DNA of 64,000 nt from Streptomyces sp. HM190. GTDB lineage: Bacteria > Actinomycetota > Actinomycetes > Streptomycetales > Streptomycetaceae. The stretch is from contig NZ_CP047318.1 of assembly GCF_009857135.1 (NCBI RefSeq), positions 5,456,001 to 5,520,000 of the forward strand, written 5' to 3'. Of the stretch, positions 28,830-37,430 are shown piece by piece (within the stretch, counting starts at the first letter, position 1; each line of letters begins with the position of its first letter). Position numbers and translations under genes: made by a program. Below the pieces are notes generated by a model. It was not told the DNA's origin. It worked only from the letters and a program-made list of their open reading frames with translations, and did no database searches.

Positions 28830-28960
28830 CTCTGTTCGAGCCCCAGCCGTCGACGAACCTCGGCCATCGGAATGCCGGGTCCGAGGGTTCCCTCCGCCTT
28901 GCGCCGCTGGTAGTCCGCCACCGCTGGGGCGTCTTCGAACGCTGAAGCATCTCCAGAAGG
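28826..28960 (-). pseudogene. truncated antitoxin (C-terminal part)
   Basis: The frame ending at 28826 reads AFEDAPAVADYQRRKAEGTL and continues to RRRLGLEQR, the typical toxin-binding tail of Streptomyces Phd/RelB-like antitoxins. It is interrupted by an in-frame stop at 28961-28963, with no normal start after it. Only GTG 28921 (31 residues) or an internal ATG remain. The DNA-binding N-terminus is missing. The break coincides with the start of a foreign coding remnant on the other strand. Confidence 0.6.
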
Positions 28961-29136
28961 TCAACGCGGCGCTGTCGGGCCTCAACCCCGAGAAGCCGGC
29001 GGCCCTCAGACCTGGGGAAGCGTACGTGTGGTCAGGGAAGGCCACGGACGAGGCGTTCGTCAGAGGGACGGTCAAGGTCGACTGCCGACCGAGAGTCACG
29101 CGCCATGGGGGCGACGCGGACCGCGCTGGGGCGGTG
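28942..29136 (+). pseudogene. C-terminal remnant of a HerA/TraB-like ATP-binding protein
   Basis: In one frame on the + strand I read LKHLQKVNAALSGLNPEKPA, then LRPGEAYVWSGKATDEAF and VKVDCRPRVTRHGGDADRAG. The AYVW-x-x-KATD and RPRVTRHGG blocks look like the C-terminus of large ATP-binding proteins carried by actinobacterial integrative elements. This is recognition from memory. Nothing of the ATPase core is here, so it is a scar left by a lost element. Confidence 0.45.
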
Positions 29137-29211
29137 AGACGAGGGAGGGGCGTCGGGGGCTGGAGGCCGAGGCCGACCGCGGGTTTGTTGCGGCTGGTTG
29201 CGCCCGCGTGG

Positions 29212-29237
29212 CGGGGCCGCATGTCGACACGGCCCCG
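29212..29237 (-). terminator. hairpin terminator after the half-ALDH gene
   Basis: CGGGGCCG (29212-29219) pairs with CGGCCCCG (29230-29237) around a 10-base loop, 15 bp beyond the stop codon of the deoC-ALDH operon. Confidence 0.65.
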
Positions 29238-29251
29238 ACGCCCCTGTCGTA

Positions 29252-30163
29252 TCAGTACGCCGAACCCGACGCGCCCAGCGACCCCGTCGGGTGCCACACC
29301 GTCTTCGTCTCCAGGAACGCCGTCATGCGGTCGATGCCCGGCGTCGCCGACCAGTCGTCCACAGGCTGTGGACGCAGGACGCGCTTGAGGTTGTCGGCCG
29401 CGGCGATCTCCAGCTCCTTCGCCAGGATCTCGTCCGCGCCGGCCAGGTCGATCGCGTTGACGTCCTGGTGGGCGGCGAGCGGCGCCGCGATCTCCGCCGT
29501 ACGGCCGGACAGGACGTTCACGACACCGCCGGGCACGTCGGACGTGGCCAGGACCTCGCCCAGCGACAGCGCCGGGAGCGGGGACCTCTCGGAGGCGACC
29601 ACCACGGCCGTGTTGCCCGTGGCGATCACCGGGGCGATCACCGAGACCAGGCCCAGGAAGGACGACTCCTGCGGGGCGAGGACGGCGACCACACCGGTCG
29701 GCTCGGGGGAGGAGAGGTTGAAGTACGGGCCCGCCACCGGGTTCCCGCCGCCGACCACCTGGGCGATCTTGTCGGTCCAGCCCGCGTACCAGACCCAGCG
29801 GTCGATCGCCGCGTCCACCTGGGCGGCGGCCTTCGACTTCGACAGGCCCTCGGCGTCGGCGACCTCGTGGACGAACTGGCCCCTGCGGCCCTCCAGCATC
29901 TCCGCGACCCGGTACAGGACCTGGCCCCGGTTGTACGCCGTGGCGCCCGACCAGCCGCCGAACGCCTTGCGGGCCGCGACCACCGCGTCACGGGCGTCCT
30001 TGCGGGAGGAGAGCGGCGCGTTGGCCAGCCAGTTGCCCTGCGAGTCCGTCACCTCGTACACCCGGCCGCTCTCGGAACGCGGGAACTTCCCGCCGACGTA
30101 CAGCTTGTAGGTCTTGAAGACGCTCAGACGGTTCTGCTCGGTCTTGCCGGTCTTGTCAGACAT
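29252..30163 (-). CDS. aldehyde dehydrogenase-family protein, half-length, no catalytic Cys
   Basis: 303 residues against about 480 for a normal ALDH. It has the N-terminal NAD-fold parts (KLYVGGKFPRSESGRVYEV, WVWYAGWTDKIAQV, VLAPQESSFLGLVSVIAPVIATGN). Where ELGGK normally carries the general base it reads IDLAGAD. The catalytic domain with its Cys is missing. It overlaps the full ALDH gene by 8 bp and is the last gene of the deoC operon. Full plus half enzyme together equal the length and order of ALDH16, whose C-terminal domain is also non-catalytic. A structural partner role is my inference. Confidence 0.85.
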   Translation of the reverse strand: MSDKTGKTEQNRLSVFKTYKLYVGGKFPRSESGRVYEVTDSQGNWLANAPLSSRKDARDAVVAARKAFGGWSGATAYNRGQVLYRVAEMLEGRRGQFVHEVADAEGLSKSKAAAQVDAAIDRWVWYAGWTDKIAQVVGGGNPVAGPYFNLSSPEPTGVVAVLAPQESSFLGLVSVIAPVIATGNTAVVVASERSPLPALSLGEVLATSDVPGGVVNVLSGRTAEIAAPLAAHQDVNAIDLAGADEILAKELEIAAADNLKRVLRPQPVDDWSATPGIDRMTAFLETKTVWHPTGSLGASGSAY

Positions 30164-31607
30164 CGAGGTACGCCTCCAGGCCGTGGCGGCCGCCCTCGCG
30201 GCCGAAGCCCGACTCCTTGTAACCGCCGAACGGCGAGGTCGGGTCGAACTTGTTGAACGTGTTGGACCAGACGACGCCCGCGCGCAGCTTGTTCGCGACG
30301 GCCAGGATCCGGGAGCCCTTCTCGGTCCAGATGCCCGCCGACAGGCCGTACTGGGTGTTGTTGGCCTTGGCGACCGCCTCGTCCGGGGTGCGGAACGTGA
30401 GCACCGACAGCACCGGGCCGAAGATCTCGTCGCGGGCGATGGTGTGCGCCTGGGTGACGTTCGTGAACAGCGTCGGCGCGAACCAGTAGCCCGCCGAGGG
30501 CAGTTCGCACGCCGGGGACCAGCGTTCGGCGCCCTCCGACTCGCCCTGCTCGACGAGCGAGGTGATCCGGGACAGCTGCTCCTCGGAGTTGATCGCCCCG
30601 ATGTCCGTGTTCTTGTCGAGCGGGTCGCCGAGGCGGAGGGTGGACAGGCGGCGCTTGAGGGAGTCGAGCAGTTCGTCCTGGATCGACTCCTGGACCAGGA
30701 GACGGGAGCCCGCGCAGCAGACCTGGCCCTGGTTGAAGAAGATGCCGTTCACGATGCCCTCGACGGCCTGGTCGATCGGGGCGTCGTCGAAGACGATGTT
30801 CGCGCCCTTGCCGCCCAGTTCGAGGGTGAGCTTCTTGCGGGTGCCCGCGACCGTCCTCGCGATCTGCTTGCCGACCGCCGTGGAGCCGGTGAAGGCCACC
30901 TTGTTCACGTCGGGGTGCGCGACCAGGGCGGCGCCCGTGTCGCCGTACCCGGGGAGGATGTTGACGACGCCCTTGGGCAGGCCCGCCTGACGGCAGATGT
31001 CCGCGAAGAAGAGGGCCGTCAGCGGGGTGGTCTCGGCCGGCTTGAGGACGACCGTGTTGCCGGTGGCGAGGGCCGGGGCGATCTTCCACGCCAGCATCAG
31101 CAGCGGGAAGTTCCACGGGATGACCTGGCCCGCGACGCCCAGCGGCCGGGGGTTCGCGCCGAAGCCGGCGTGGTCGAGCTTGTCGGCCCAGCCCGCGTAG
31201 TAGAAGAAGTGCGCGGCGACCAGGGGCAGGTCGGCGTCGCGGGTCTCCCTGATCGGCTTGCCGTTGTCCAGCGTCTCCAGGACCGCCAGCTCACGGCTGC
31301 GCTCCTGGATGATGCGGGCGATGCGGAAGAGGTACTTCGCGCGCTCCGCGCCCGGCAGCGCCGACCACTTCTCGAACGCCCTGCGGGCCGCCTGCACGGC
31401 ACGGTCCACGTCGGCCTCGCCGGCCTGGGCGACCTCGGAGAGGACCTCCTCGGAGGAGGGGCTGACGGTCTTGAAGACCTTGCCGTCGGCGGCCTCGGTG
31501 AACTCGCCGTCGACGAACAGGCCGTACGAGGGCGCGATGTCGACGATCGCGCGGGACTCGGGGGCCGGGGCGTACTCGAATGCGGATGACACGTTTTCCA
31601 TGGTCAT
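30156..31607 (-). CDS. NAD-dependent aldehyde dehydrogenase
   Basis: 483 residues, full-length. The Rossmann part has VIPWNFPLLMLAWKIAPALA, GNTVVLKPAE and FTGSTAVGKQIA. The general base is in LELGGKGAN and the catalytic Cys in FNQGQVCCAGSR. C-terminal EIFGPVLSV and NTFNKFDPTSPFGG are intact. ATG 31607 (or 31601) starts 6 bp after deoC. As DeoC releases acetaldehyde, oxidation to acetate is the likely job. It also fits the catalytic half of ALDH16. Confidence 0.92.
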   Translation of the reverse strand: MTMENVSSAFEYAPAPESRAIVDIAPSYGLFVDGEFTEAADGKVFKTVSPSSEEVLSEVAQAGEADVDRAVQAARRAFEKWSALPGAERAKYLFRIARIIQERSRELAVLETLDNGKPIRETRDADLPLVAAHFFYYAGWADKLDHAGFGANPRPLGVAGQVIPWNFPLLMLAWKIAPALATGNTVVLKPAETTPLTALFFADICRQAGLPKGVVNILPGYGDTGAALVAHPDVNKVAFTGSTAVGKQIARTVAGTRKKLTLELGGKGANIVFDDAPIDQAVEGIVNGIFFNQGQVCCAGSRLLVQESIQDELLDSLKRRLSTLRLGDPLDKNTDIGAINSEEQLSRITSLVEQGESEGAERWSPACELPSAGYWFAPTLFTNVTQAHTIARDEIFGPVLSVLTFRTPDEAVAKANNTQYGLSAGIWTEKGSRILAVANKLRAGVVWSNTFNKFDPTSPFGGYKESGFGREGGRHGLEAYLDV

Positions 31608-31613
31608 GGGGTC

Positions 31614-32564
31614 TCAGTCCACCGTCACGTAGTCGGGGCCGGAGTAGCGGCCGGTGGCCAGCTTCTGGCGCTGCATGAGCAGGTCGTTGAGGAGCGAGGA
31701 GGCACCGAAGCGGAACCAGTGGTTGTCCAGCCAGTCCTCGCCCGCCGTCTCGTTGACCAGGACCAGGAACTTGATCGCGTCCTTGGACGTGCGGATGCCG
31801 CCGGCCGGCTTCACACCGACCTGGACGCCGGTCTGGGCGCGGAAGTCGCGGACGGCCTCCAGCATCAGGAGGGTGTTGGCGGGGGTGGCGTTGACCGCGA
31901 CCTTTCCGGTCGAGGTCTTGATGAAGTCCGCGCCCGCGAGCATGCCGAGCCAGCTGGCGCGACGGATGTTGTCGTACGTCGACAGCTCGCCGGTCTCGAA
32001 GATGACCTTCAGCCGCGCGGCCCCGCAGGCCTCCTTCACGGCGACGATCTCCTCGTACACCTTCAGGTAGTGGCCCGAGAGGAAGGCACCGCGGTCGATG
32101 ACCATGTCGATCTCGTCCGCTCCGGCGGCGACGGCCTCCCGGACGTCGGCCAGCTTGACCGACAGGGGGGCGCGGCCCGCGGGGAAGGCGGTGGCGACGG
32201 AGGCGACCTTGACGCTGGAACCCGCGACGGCCGCCTTGGCGGTGGCGACCATGTCCGGGTACACGCAGACCGCGGCCGTGGCGGGGGTCGTGCGGTCGGT
32301 GGGGTCGGGGTGGACCGCCTTGGCGCCGAGCGCCCGGACCTTGCCCGGGGTGTCCGCGCCTTCCAGCGTGGTCAGGTCGACCATGGAGATGGCCAGGTCG
32401 ATGGCGTACGCCTTGGCGGTCGTCTTGATGGAACGGGTGCCGAGGGAGGCGGCGCGCGCCTCCAGGCCGACCGCGTCCACACCGGGCAGTCCGTGGAGGA
32501 AGCGGCGCAGTGTGCTGTCGGACGCGGCGGCGTCGGCTAGGGCGTGGGGTGCGGCAGTGGACAT
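31614..32564 (-). CDS. deoC: deoxyribose-phosphate aldolase
   Basis: 316 residues. Class I aldolase splitting 2-deoxyribose-5-phosphate to acetaldehyde and glyceraldehyde-3-phosphate. Visible are VKVASVATAFPAG, DEIDMVIDRGAFLSG with the catalytic Asp, and ADFIKTSTGK with the Schiff-base Lys; VKPAGGIRT supplies the second Lys. An N-terminal extension of about 50 residues is normal for Streptomyces. ATG 32564 lies 18 bp from the palindromic operator; GTG 32570 is also in frame. It is the first gene of a three-gene operon with both ALDH genes. Confidence 0.95.
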   Translation of the reverse strand: MSTAAPHALADAAASDSTLRRFLHGLPGVDAVGLEARAASLGTRSIKTTAKAYAIDLAISMVDLTTLEGADTPGKVRALGAKAVHPDPTDRTTPATAAVCVYPDMVATAKAAVAGSSVKVASVATAFPAGRAPLSVKLADVREAVAAGADEIDMVIDRGAFLSGHYLKVYEEIVAVKEACGAARLKVIFETGELSTYDNIRRASWLGMLAGADFIKTSTGKVAVNATPANTLLMLEAVRDFRAQTGVQVGVKPAGGIRTSKDAIKFLVLVNETAGEDWLDNHWFRFGASSLLNDLLMQRQKLATGRYSGPDYVTVD

Positions 32565-32582
32565 GGTCACCAGACGAGCATA

Positions 32583-32596
32583 TCTACGCGCGTAGC
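32583..32596. promoter_or_regulatory. nucleoside-regulon palindrome, site 5
   Basis: TCTACGCGCGTAGC holds the perfect 12-bp core. It is 18 bp upstream of the deoC start on the minus strand, and 179 bp from the divergent PH-domain gene. Confidence 0.82.
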
Positions 32597-32775
32597 GGGT
32601 GTACACCCCCGGAGTCCGGTCGAGGAGGCGGTGGGGAGGGCGGCGTTCCGGGGGGTGGGTTGCGCCCGGTGGCGGCGGGGGCGGGGCAGGCGGGCGTGGG
32701 CAGGGGAGGCGTGGGCCGGGCCCGGGGCCGGGGCAGTGGCGGGGCGGGAGCCGGGTGTCGTGCAGAATCGGAAGT

Positions 32776-33633
32776 ATGACCACCCCGGATCGACCGTCGT
32801 CCCAGGAGCAGCCGGAACCCCGGAAGCGCTCGGCGGCCTCGACGTCATCGGAGGGCACACCGTCCTCGGAGACCCCGAAGACCGAGCCCGCCCCCCAGAC
32901 CGCGCAGGCCCGGCCGCGGCGGACGCCCGAGGCGGCGGCCCCGCGTCCGGCCGACGCCGTCGCGCCCGCCAAGCCCGCCGAGCCGGCCAAGGCCGTCAAG
33001 CCCGCCAAGGCCGTCAAGCCCGCCAAGCCGGTCTACAAGGACCGTGCCTACCGGTCGCCCGGCGGGCTCGCGGGCGGTGTGCTGCTCCTCGGCCTCTTCG
33101 GCTGGCTCGGCGCGGACGCGGTGATCACCGGCGAGGGGCGTACGCCCTGGCTGGCCCTGGCCGCGCTGCTGCTGGCGGTGCCGCTGGTGGTGGCCTTCTC
33201 GGTCCGGCCCGCCGTCTTCGCCAACGACGACCGGCTCCGGGTGCGCAACCCGTTCCGCGTGATCGAACTGCCCTGGGCCTCCGTCGCCTCGCTGCGCTCC
33301 GGTTACTCCAACGAGGTGATCGACGAGGCCGGGACCAAGTACCAGCTCTGGGCCGTCCCCGTGTCGCTGCGCGCCCGCAAGAAGGCCGCCCGGCAGCAGG
33401 CCCGGGAGTCCGGCAGGGCCGCCAAGGGCGACAGCAGCGGCCGTACGTCGCTGGAACCGCGGACCGTCCGCGCCGAGACCGACCAGATCATGGCCGACCT
33501 GCGCGAGCTGTGCGAGGCCCGCGCGAAGGCGCCGGGGTCGCAGGGGCAGCCGACCGTCCGCTGGGCCTGGGAGGTCGTGGGGCCGGCGGCGGCGGGAGCC
33601 GTACTGCTGTCGATCCTGATCGCGCTGGGGTGA
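32776..33633 (+). CDS. membrane protein with PH-like domain and Pro/Ala/Lys repeats
   Basis: 285 residues from ATG 32776. Residues 1-90 are disordered and include AKAVKPAKAVKPAKPV repeats. Two membrane segments follow (GGVLLLGLFGWLGADAV and LALAALLLAVPLVVAFSV). Then DDRLRVRNPFRVIELPWASVASLRSGYSNEV is a bacterial PH-type fold, and one more membrane helix closes the protein. It is divergent from deoC and followed by another membrane protein with a similar PH-like tail. Function unknown; the topology suggests membrane association. Confidence 0.8.
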   Translation: MTTPDRPSSQEQPEPRKRSAASTSSEGTPSSETPKTEPAPQTAQARPRRTPEAAAPRPADAVAPAKPAEPAKAVKPAKAVKPAKPVYKDRAYRSPGGLAGGVLLLGLFGWLGADAVITGEGRTPWLALAALLLAVPLVVAFSVRPAVFANDDRLRVRNPFRVIELPWASVASLRSGYSNEVIDEAGTKYQLWAVPVSLRARKKAARQQARESGRAAKGDSSGRTSLEPRTVRAETDQIMADLRELCEARAKAPGSQGQPTVRWAWEVVGPAAAGAVLLSILIALG

Positions 33634-33797
33634 GCGCGGGGGGCGTGGAACCCCGGCGGAGGGCTCCGGGACGGGCGGGGACCGCGGCATCGTCCCTCTC
33701 TCGCCGCGAAGGGCACCCGTGCTGAGAGTCCGTCAGCACCGGGCCGTACGGTCGTACGAATGACGAGTACCGTCGCGGTCCGAGTGTCTGGGTGGCC

Positions 33798-35555
33798 ATG
33801 AGCACGAACATCGAGTCCCCGGGGCGGCCGTCGCGCCGGCTGCCCGAGTCCGCCGTGCCCGAGGGCTGCCCGGCCTGGAGCGGTGAGAAGGCGCGTCTGT
33901 GGGCGCGGGCCCAGCCCCCGGTCTGGGTGCCGGTCCGGATGCGGTCCCTGCACCTGCTCGCCCTGGCCATGGTCGGGCTGACGGCCGGGTTCTGGCTGGC
34001 CAACGCCCGTGAGGTGCCGCCCGCCCTCGCCGCCCTGGTCCCCCTGCACCTGGTGTGGACCCTGGCGCGCCCCGAGGTGCCGCGGGTCTCCGGTCCCGTG
34101 CTGACCCTCGTCCTCGCCTGGTACGGCGGCGTCCACGACCTGCCGGTCCTCGTCGGCCTCCTCCTGGTGAACGCCGCCTGGGCGCTCGCCGAGTTCCGCA
34201 TGAGCACGCGGCGGACGCAACGGATGTGGGCCGTGAGCGCCGCGGAGGGTGTCACCGCCGTGGTGCCGGACGGCGTCGGGCCGCTGCGGCGGGGGCGGTT
34301 CCTCGTCGCTCTGGGGCTGGTGCTCGCGGCCCTCGGCGGGGTCTTCGTCCTCGTGGCGTCCGGGTGGGACGCGGCCGCCGACCGCCGGGAGGCCATGCTG
34401 GCCGGGTGGTTCACGGTCGGCTGGGGGCTCACCGCGCTGGCCTCCGGCCTGCTGTCCCGGCGCCGCGCCGCCGGGCTGCGGAGCGCCCCGGCCCCGGTCC
34501 TGCGGGTCCTCGTGCGCGACGGCGCCAACGGTGACGTGGAGGTCTTCACCGCCGACGACGTGGCGGGGGTGCGGCCGATGTTCACCGTCACCGCCGAGGA
34601 GTGGTACGACGACGAGGACGAGGGCGACGAGGAGGACGAGGAGGACCGCCTGCTCGAGGTGAAGGAAATGGAGGCGCTCCTCGACTCCCTCGACGCCGAC
34701 ACGGAGGACGCGGCACGGCCCGGCCCTCTGCGCGAGGCCGTCCTCTACGGAGCGCCGTACGACGGCGGCGAACTCGTGATCGTCAGCGCCCCCGAGGACA
34801 CGCGGAACGGCGCGGACGAGGCCCGGAGCGAGCGGCAGGCACCGGAGAGCGGCGGCGGTTGCGGGGACGAGGAGATCGTCGTCGAGTCGTCCATGGCCCC
34901 GGTGCGGGCTCTGTCCGGGCGGGCGGTGCGGCTGCGGATCGCGGCCGAGAGGGCGCGGGCCCGGCGTGCGGCGGTGTACGCGGACCGGCGCGCGGCCGCC
35001 GCCGAAGGGATCACCGAGCGGCTTGCGTCCCGGACGGTACGGCGGTGGCGGGCCGGCCTGCTGGACCGGGCCGTCTGCCTGGTGGTCGTGGTGTGGGCGG
35101 CGCTGCTGGTGCTGGGCGAGGACGGCGGATGGCGGTACGTCCCCGGTGTCTTCCTCGGGCTCGTCGGCGCCCTGCTGCTGCCGCGCATGGCGGCGTGGCG
35201 CATCACCGCCGACCGGGACGGGCTGTGGTTCAACGGCATGCGCGGCGTCCGGCACACCGAGTGGGACCACCTCATGACCGTGCGGTGCGAGGGCGGCGAG
35301 CTGAAGGTGGACAGCCACCGGTTCGGGTTCGGCTCGGCCTGGACGGCGCACGCGCCCCGCTGGGGCCGGCTGGAGCGGCGGTTCGGCGTCGTCCACCCCT
35401 ACGAGCGCACGGCCGCCGAGATCACCGCCATGTGGCGGGAACCGGCACTGCGGCCCACGGACACGAGCGACGAACGCGCCCGGGGCCGGGCCCTGTGGCC
35501 GCTGGGCGTGGCCCTGGGGCTGGTGTGGGTGGCGGCGCTGCTGCTGGTGCCGTAG
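33798..35555 (+). CDS. large membrane protein with acidic linker and C-terminal PH-like domain
   Basis: 585 residues from ATG 33798 (GTG 33792 two codons upstream). The N-terminal half has about six hydrophobic segments, interrupted by a charged loop (RMSTRRTQRMW). A very acidic linker follows (DDEDEGDEEDEED, around residues 274-286). Two helices (VCLVVVVWAALLVLG, FLGLVGALLLP) precede WRITADRDGLWFNGMRGVRH, a PH-like strand pattern also seen in the gene before it. The last helix is at the C-terminus. No known family beyond the PH resemblance. Confidence 0.75.
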   Translation: MSTNIESPGRPSRRLPESAVPEGCPAWSGEKARLWARAQPPVWVPVRMRSLHLLALAMVGLTAGFWLANAREVPPALAALVPLHLVWTLARPEVPRVSGPVLTLVLAWYGGVHDLPVLVGLLLVNAAWALAEFRMSTRRTQRMWAVSAAEGVTAVVPDGVGPLRRGRFLVALGLVLAALGGVFVLVASGWDAAADRREAMLAGWFTVGWGLTALASGLLSRRRAAGLRSAPAPVLRVLVRDGANGDVEVFTADDVAGVRPMFTVTAEEWYDDEDEGDEEDEEDRLLEVKEMEALLDSLDADTEDAARPGPLREAVLYGAPYDGGELVIVSAPEDTRNGADEARSERQAPESGGGCGDEEIVVESSMAPVRALSGRAVRLRIAAERARARRAAVYADRRAAAAEGITERLASRTVRRWRAGLLDRAVCLVVVVWAALLVLGEDGGWRYVPGVFLGLVGALLLPRMAAWRITADRDGLWFNGMRGVRHTEWDHLMTVRCEGGELKVDSHRFGFGSAWTAHAPRWGRLERRFGVVHPYERTAAEITAMWREPALRPTDTSDERARGRALWPLGVALGLVWVAALLLVP

Positions 35556-35611
35556 GGCGCGACCCGTGTGCGGCCAGGGCGCGAGCGCCCGCGAGCCACG
35601 CAACCTGCACG

Positions 35612-35660
35612 ACGGAAGCCCCGGCCGACGACGCTGTCGACCGTCGGCCGGGGCTTCCGT
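35612..35660. terminator. 19-bp perfect hairpin, bidirectional terminator
   Basis: 35612-35630 (ACGGAAGCCCCGGCCGACG) pairs without mismatch with 35642-35660 around an 11-base loop. It separates the membrane-protein gene from the convergent phosphomannomutase gene. Confidence 0.92.
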
Positions 35661-35666
35661 GCTGCT

Positions 35667-35697
35667 GGGGCTGGGGCTGGGGCTGGGGTGCCGGGGG
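35667..35697 (+). repeat. GGGGCT tandem repeat, perfect G-quadruplex motif
   Basis: Four GGGG runs (35667, 35673, 35679, 35685) are separated by exactly CT, followed by GGGGG at 35693-35697. The repeat ends just at the pmm stop codon, so in pmm mRNA it appears as a C-rich tract. Confidence 0.85.
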
Positions 35698-35698
35698 C

Positions 35699-37330
35699 TC
35701 AGATGCCCGCGGCCGCCGAGAGGTCCTGCTTGATCTTCGCGAGGAGGTCCGTGGCCGTCGCGCGGGTCCCGGGGAGGTCGGCGTGGCCGGCGACCGGGAC
35801 CACGACCTCCAGGTAGCACTTGAGCTTCGGCTCGGTGCCGCTCGGGCGGACGATCACCCGGGCGCCGTCGAGCGTGTACCGCAGGCCGTCCGTGGGCGGC
35901 AGCCGGTCCGTGCCCCGGGTGAGGTCCTCGGCCCTGGTGACGGCGAGGCCCGCGAGGGTGGTCGGCGGCTGCTCGCGCAGCCGCTCCATGGCGCGGGCGA
36001 TGACCGTGAGGTCCTCGACGCGGACGGAGAGCTGGTCGGTGGCGTGCAGGCCGTGCTCCACGGCGATGTCGTCGAGGAGGTCCAGCAGGGTGCGGCCCTC
36101 CTCCTTCAGCTGCGAGGCCAGTTCCGTGATGAGGAGGGCGGCTGTGATGCCGTCCTTGTCGCGGACGCCCTGCGGGTCGACGCAGTAGCCGAGGGCCTCC
36201 TCGTAGCCGTAGCGCAGGCCGTCGACCCGGGCGATCCACTTGAAGCCGGTGAGGGTCTCCTCGTAGGGCAGGCCCGCCTTCTCGGCGATCCGGCCGAGGA
36301 GGGACGAGGAGACGATCGACTCGGCGAAGGTGCCCTGGACGCCGCGCCGGACCAGATGGGTGGCGAGGAGCGCGCCCACCTCGTCGCCGCGCAGCATCCG
36401 CCAGTCCGCCCCGTCCCTGACGGCCACGGCGCAGCGGTCGGCGTCCGGGTCGTTGGCGACAACCAGGTCGGGTTCCGTCTCGCGGGCCTTCGCGAAGGCC
36501 AGGTCCATCGCGCCGGGCTCCTCGGGGTTGGGGAAGGCCACGGTCGGGAACTCCGGGTCCGGTTCGGCCTGCTCCGCGACCAGCACCGGCTCCGGGAACC
36601 CGGCCCGCGCGAACGCGGCCAGCAGGGTGTCCCTGCCGACACCGTGCATCGCCGTGTAGACGGTGCGCGCGGTGCGGGGTGAGCCGTCGGCGAGGACGGT
36701 GTCCGTGCGGGCCAGATAGGCGTCGAGGACGCTGTCGTCGAGGGTCTCCCAGCCGCCGTCGGGGCGGGGGACGTCGGCGAGGGAGCGTACGGCGTCGATC
36801 TCGGCCGCGATCTCCGCGTCGGCCGGGGGCACGATCTGCGAGCCGTCGCCGAGGTAGACCTTGTAGCCGTTGTCGCGCGGCGGGTTGTGGCTGGCCGTGA
36901 CCTCCACGCCGGCCACCGCGCCCAGGTGCCTTATGGCGAACGCCAGGACCGGGGTCGGGAGCGGGCGGGGGAGCACGGCGGCGCGCAGGCCGGCGCCGGT
37001 CATGACCGCGGCGGTGTCGCGGGCGAAGTCCGCTGACTTGTGGCGGGCGTCGTAGCCGATGACGACGAGGCCGCCGGTGGAGCCCTGCTTGTTCAGGTAC
37101 GCGGCGAGACCGGCCGCGGCGCGGATGACCACCGAGCGGTTCATGCGCATCGGGCCGGCGCCGAGTTCCCCGCGGAGGCCGGCGGTGCCGAACTGGAGGG
37201 TGCCGCCGAAGCGTGCGGCGAGCTCCGCGGTGTCCCCGGCGTCGATGAGCCCGGCGAGCTCCTCGCGGGTCTCCGGGTCGGGGTCCTCGGCGAGCCATGT
37301 CCTGGCCCGTGCGATGAGTTCGTCCTGCAC
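35699..37330 (-). CDS. phosphomannomutase / phosphopentomutase-like phosphohexomutase
   Basis: 543 residues from GTG 37330 with a GAGAGG ribosome site 12 bases upstream; TTG 37342 in frame is too close to it. The four-domain alpha-D-phosphohexomutase signatures are present: EVTASHNPPRDNGYK with the phosphoserine, NDPDADRCAVAV for Mg2+, TGFKWIARVD for sugar choice, and RPSGTEPKLKCYLE for phosphate. In M. tuberculosis a homologue (pmmB) adjoins deoD, as here. The long form resembles PGM2-type enzymes that also accept pentose phosphates, which would link nucleoside phosphorolysis to DeoC. That activity is inference. Confidence 0.85.
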   Translation of the reverse strand: MQDELIARARTWLAEDPDPETREELAGLIDAGDTAELAARFGGTLQFGTAGLRGELGAGPMRMNRSVVIRAAAGLAAYLNKQGSTGGLVVIGYDARHKSADFARDTAAVMTGAGLRAAVLPRPLPTPVLAFAIRHLGAVAGVEVTASHNPPRDNGYKVYLGDGSQIVPPADAEIAAEIDAVRSLADVPRPDGGWETLDDSVLDAYLARTDTVLADGSPRTARTVYTAMHGVGRDTLLAAFARAGFPEPVLVAEQAEPDPEFPTVAFPNPEEPGAMDLAFAKARETEPDLVVANDPDADRCAVAVRDGADWRMLRGDEVGALLATHLVRRGVQGTFAESIVSSSLLGRIAEKAGLPYEETLTGFKWIARVDGLRYGYEEALGYCVDPQGVRDKDGITAALLITELASQLKEEGRTLLDLLDDIAVEHGLHATDQLSVRVEDLTVIARAMERLREQPPTTLAGLAVTRAEDLTRGTDRLPPTDGLRYTLDGARVIVRPSGTEPKLKCYLEVVVPVAGHADLPGTRATATDLLAKIKQDLSAAAGI

Positions 37331-37430
37331 GTCGGGGTCCAACCTCTCTGGTTCGTCAGCGTCGGGGTTCGGGGCCGGGGCGCCTGGTGGCTCGGGGGTG
37401 CGTGTGCGTGGGCGGCCGCGGGTGGCGGGT

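Noticed and set aside
31607..31613. Possible separate promoter between deoC and the full ALDH gene
   Set aside because: Only 6 bp separate stop and start, so co-transcription is far more likely.
33303..37298. Minus-strand open frame of 1331 codons
   Set aside because: It runs through the coding strands of the PH-type membrane genes and the wrong frame of pmm. The product is Arg/Pro/Gly-rich with no motif. Long antisense frames are expected at this GC content.
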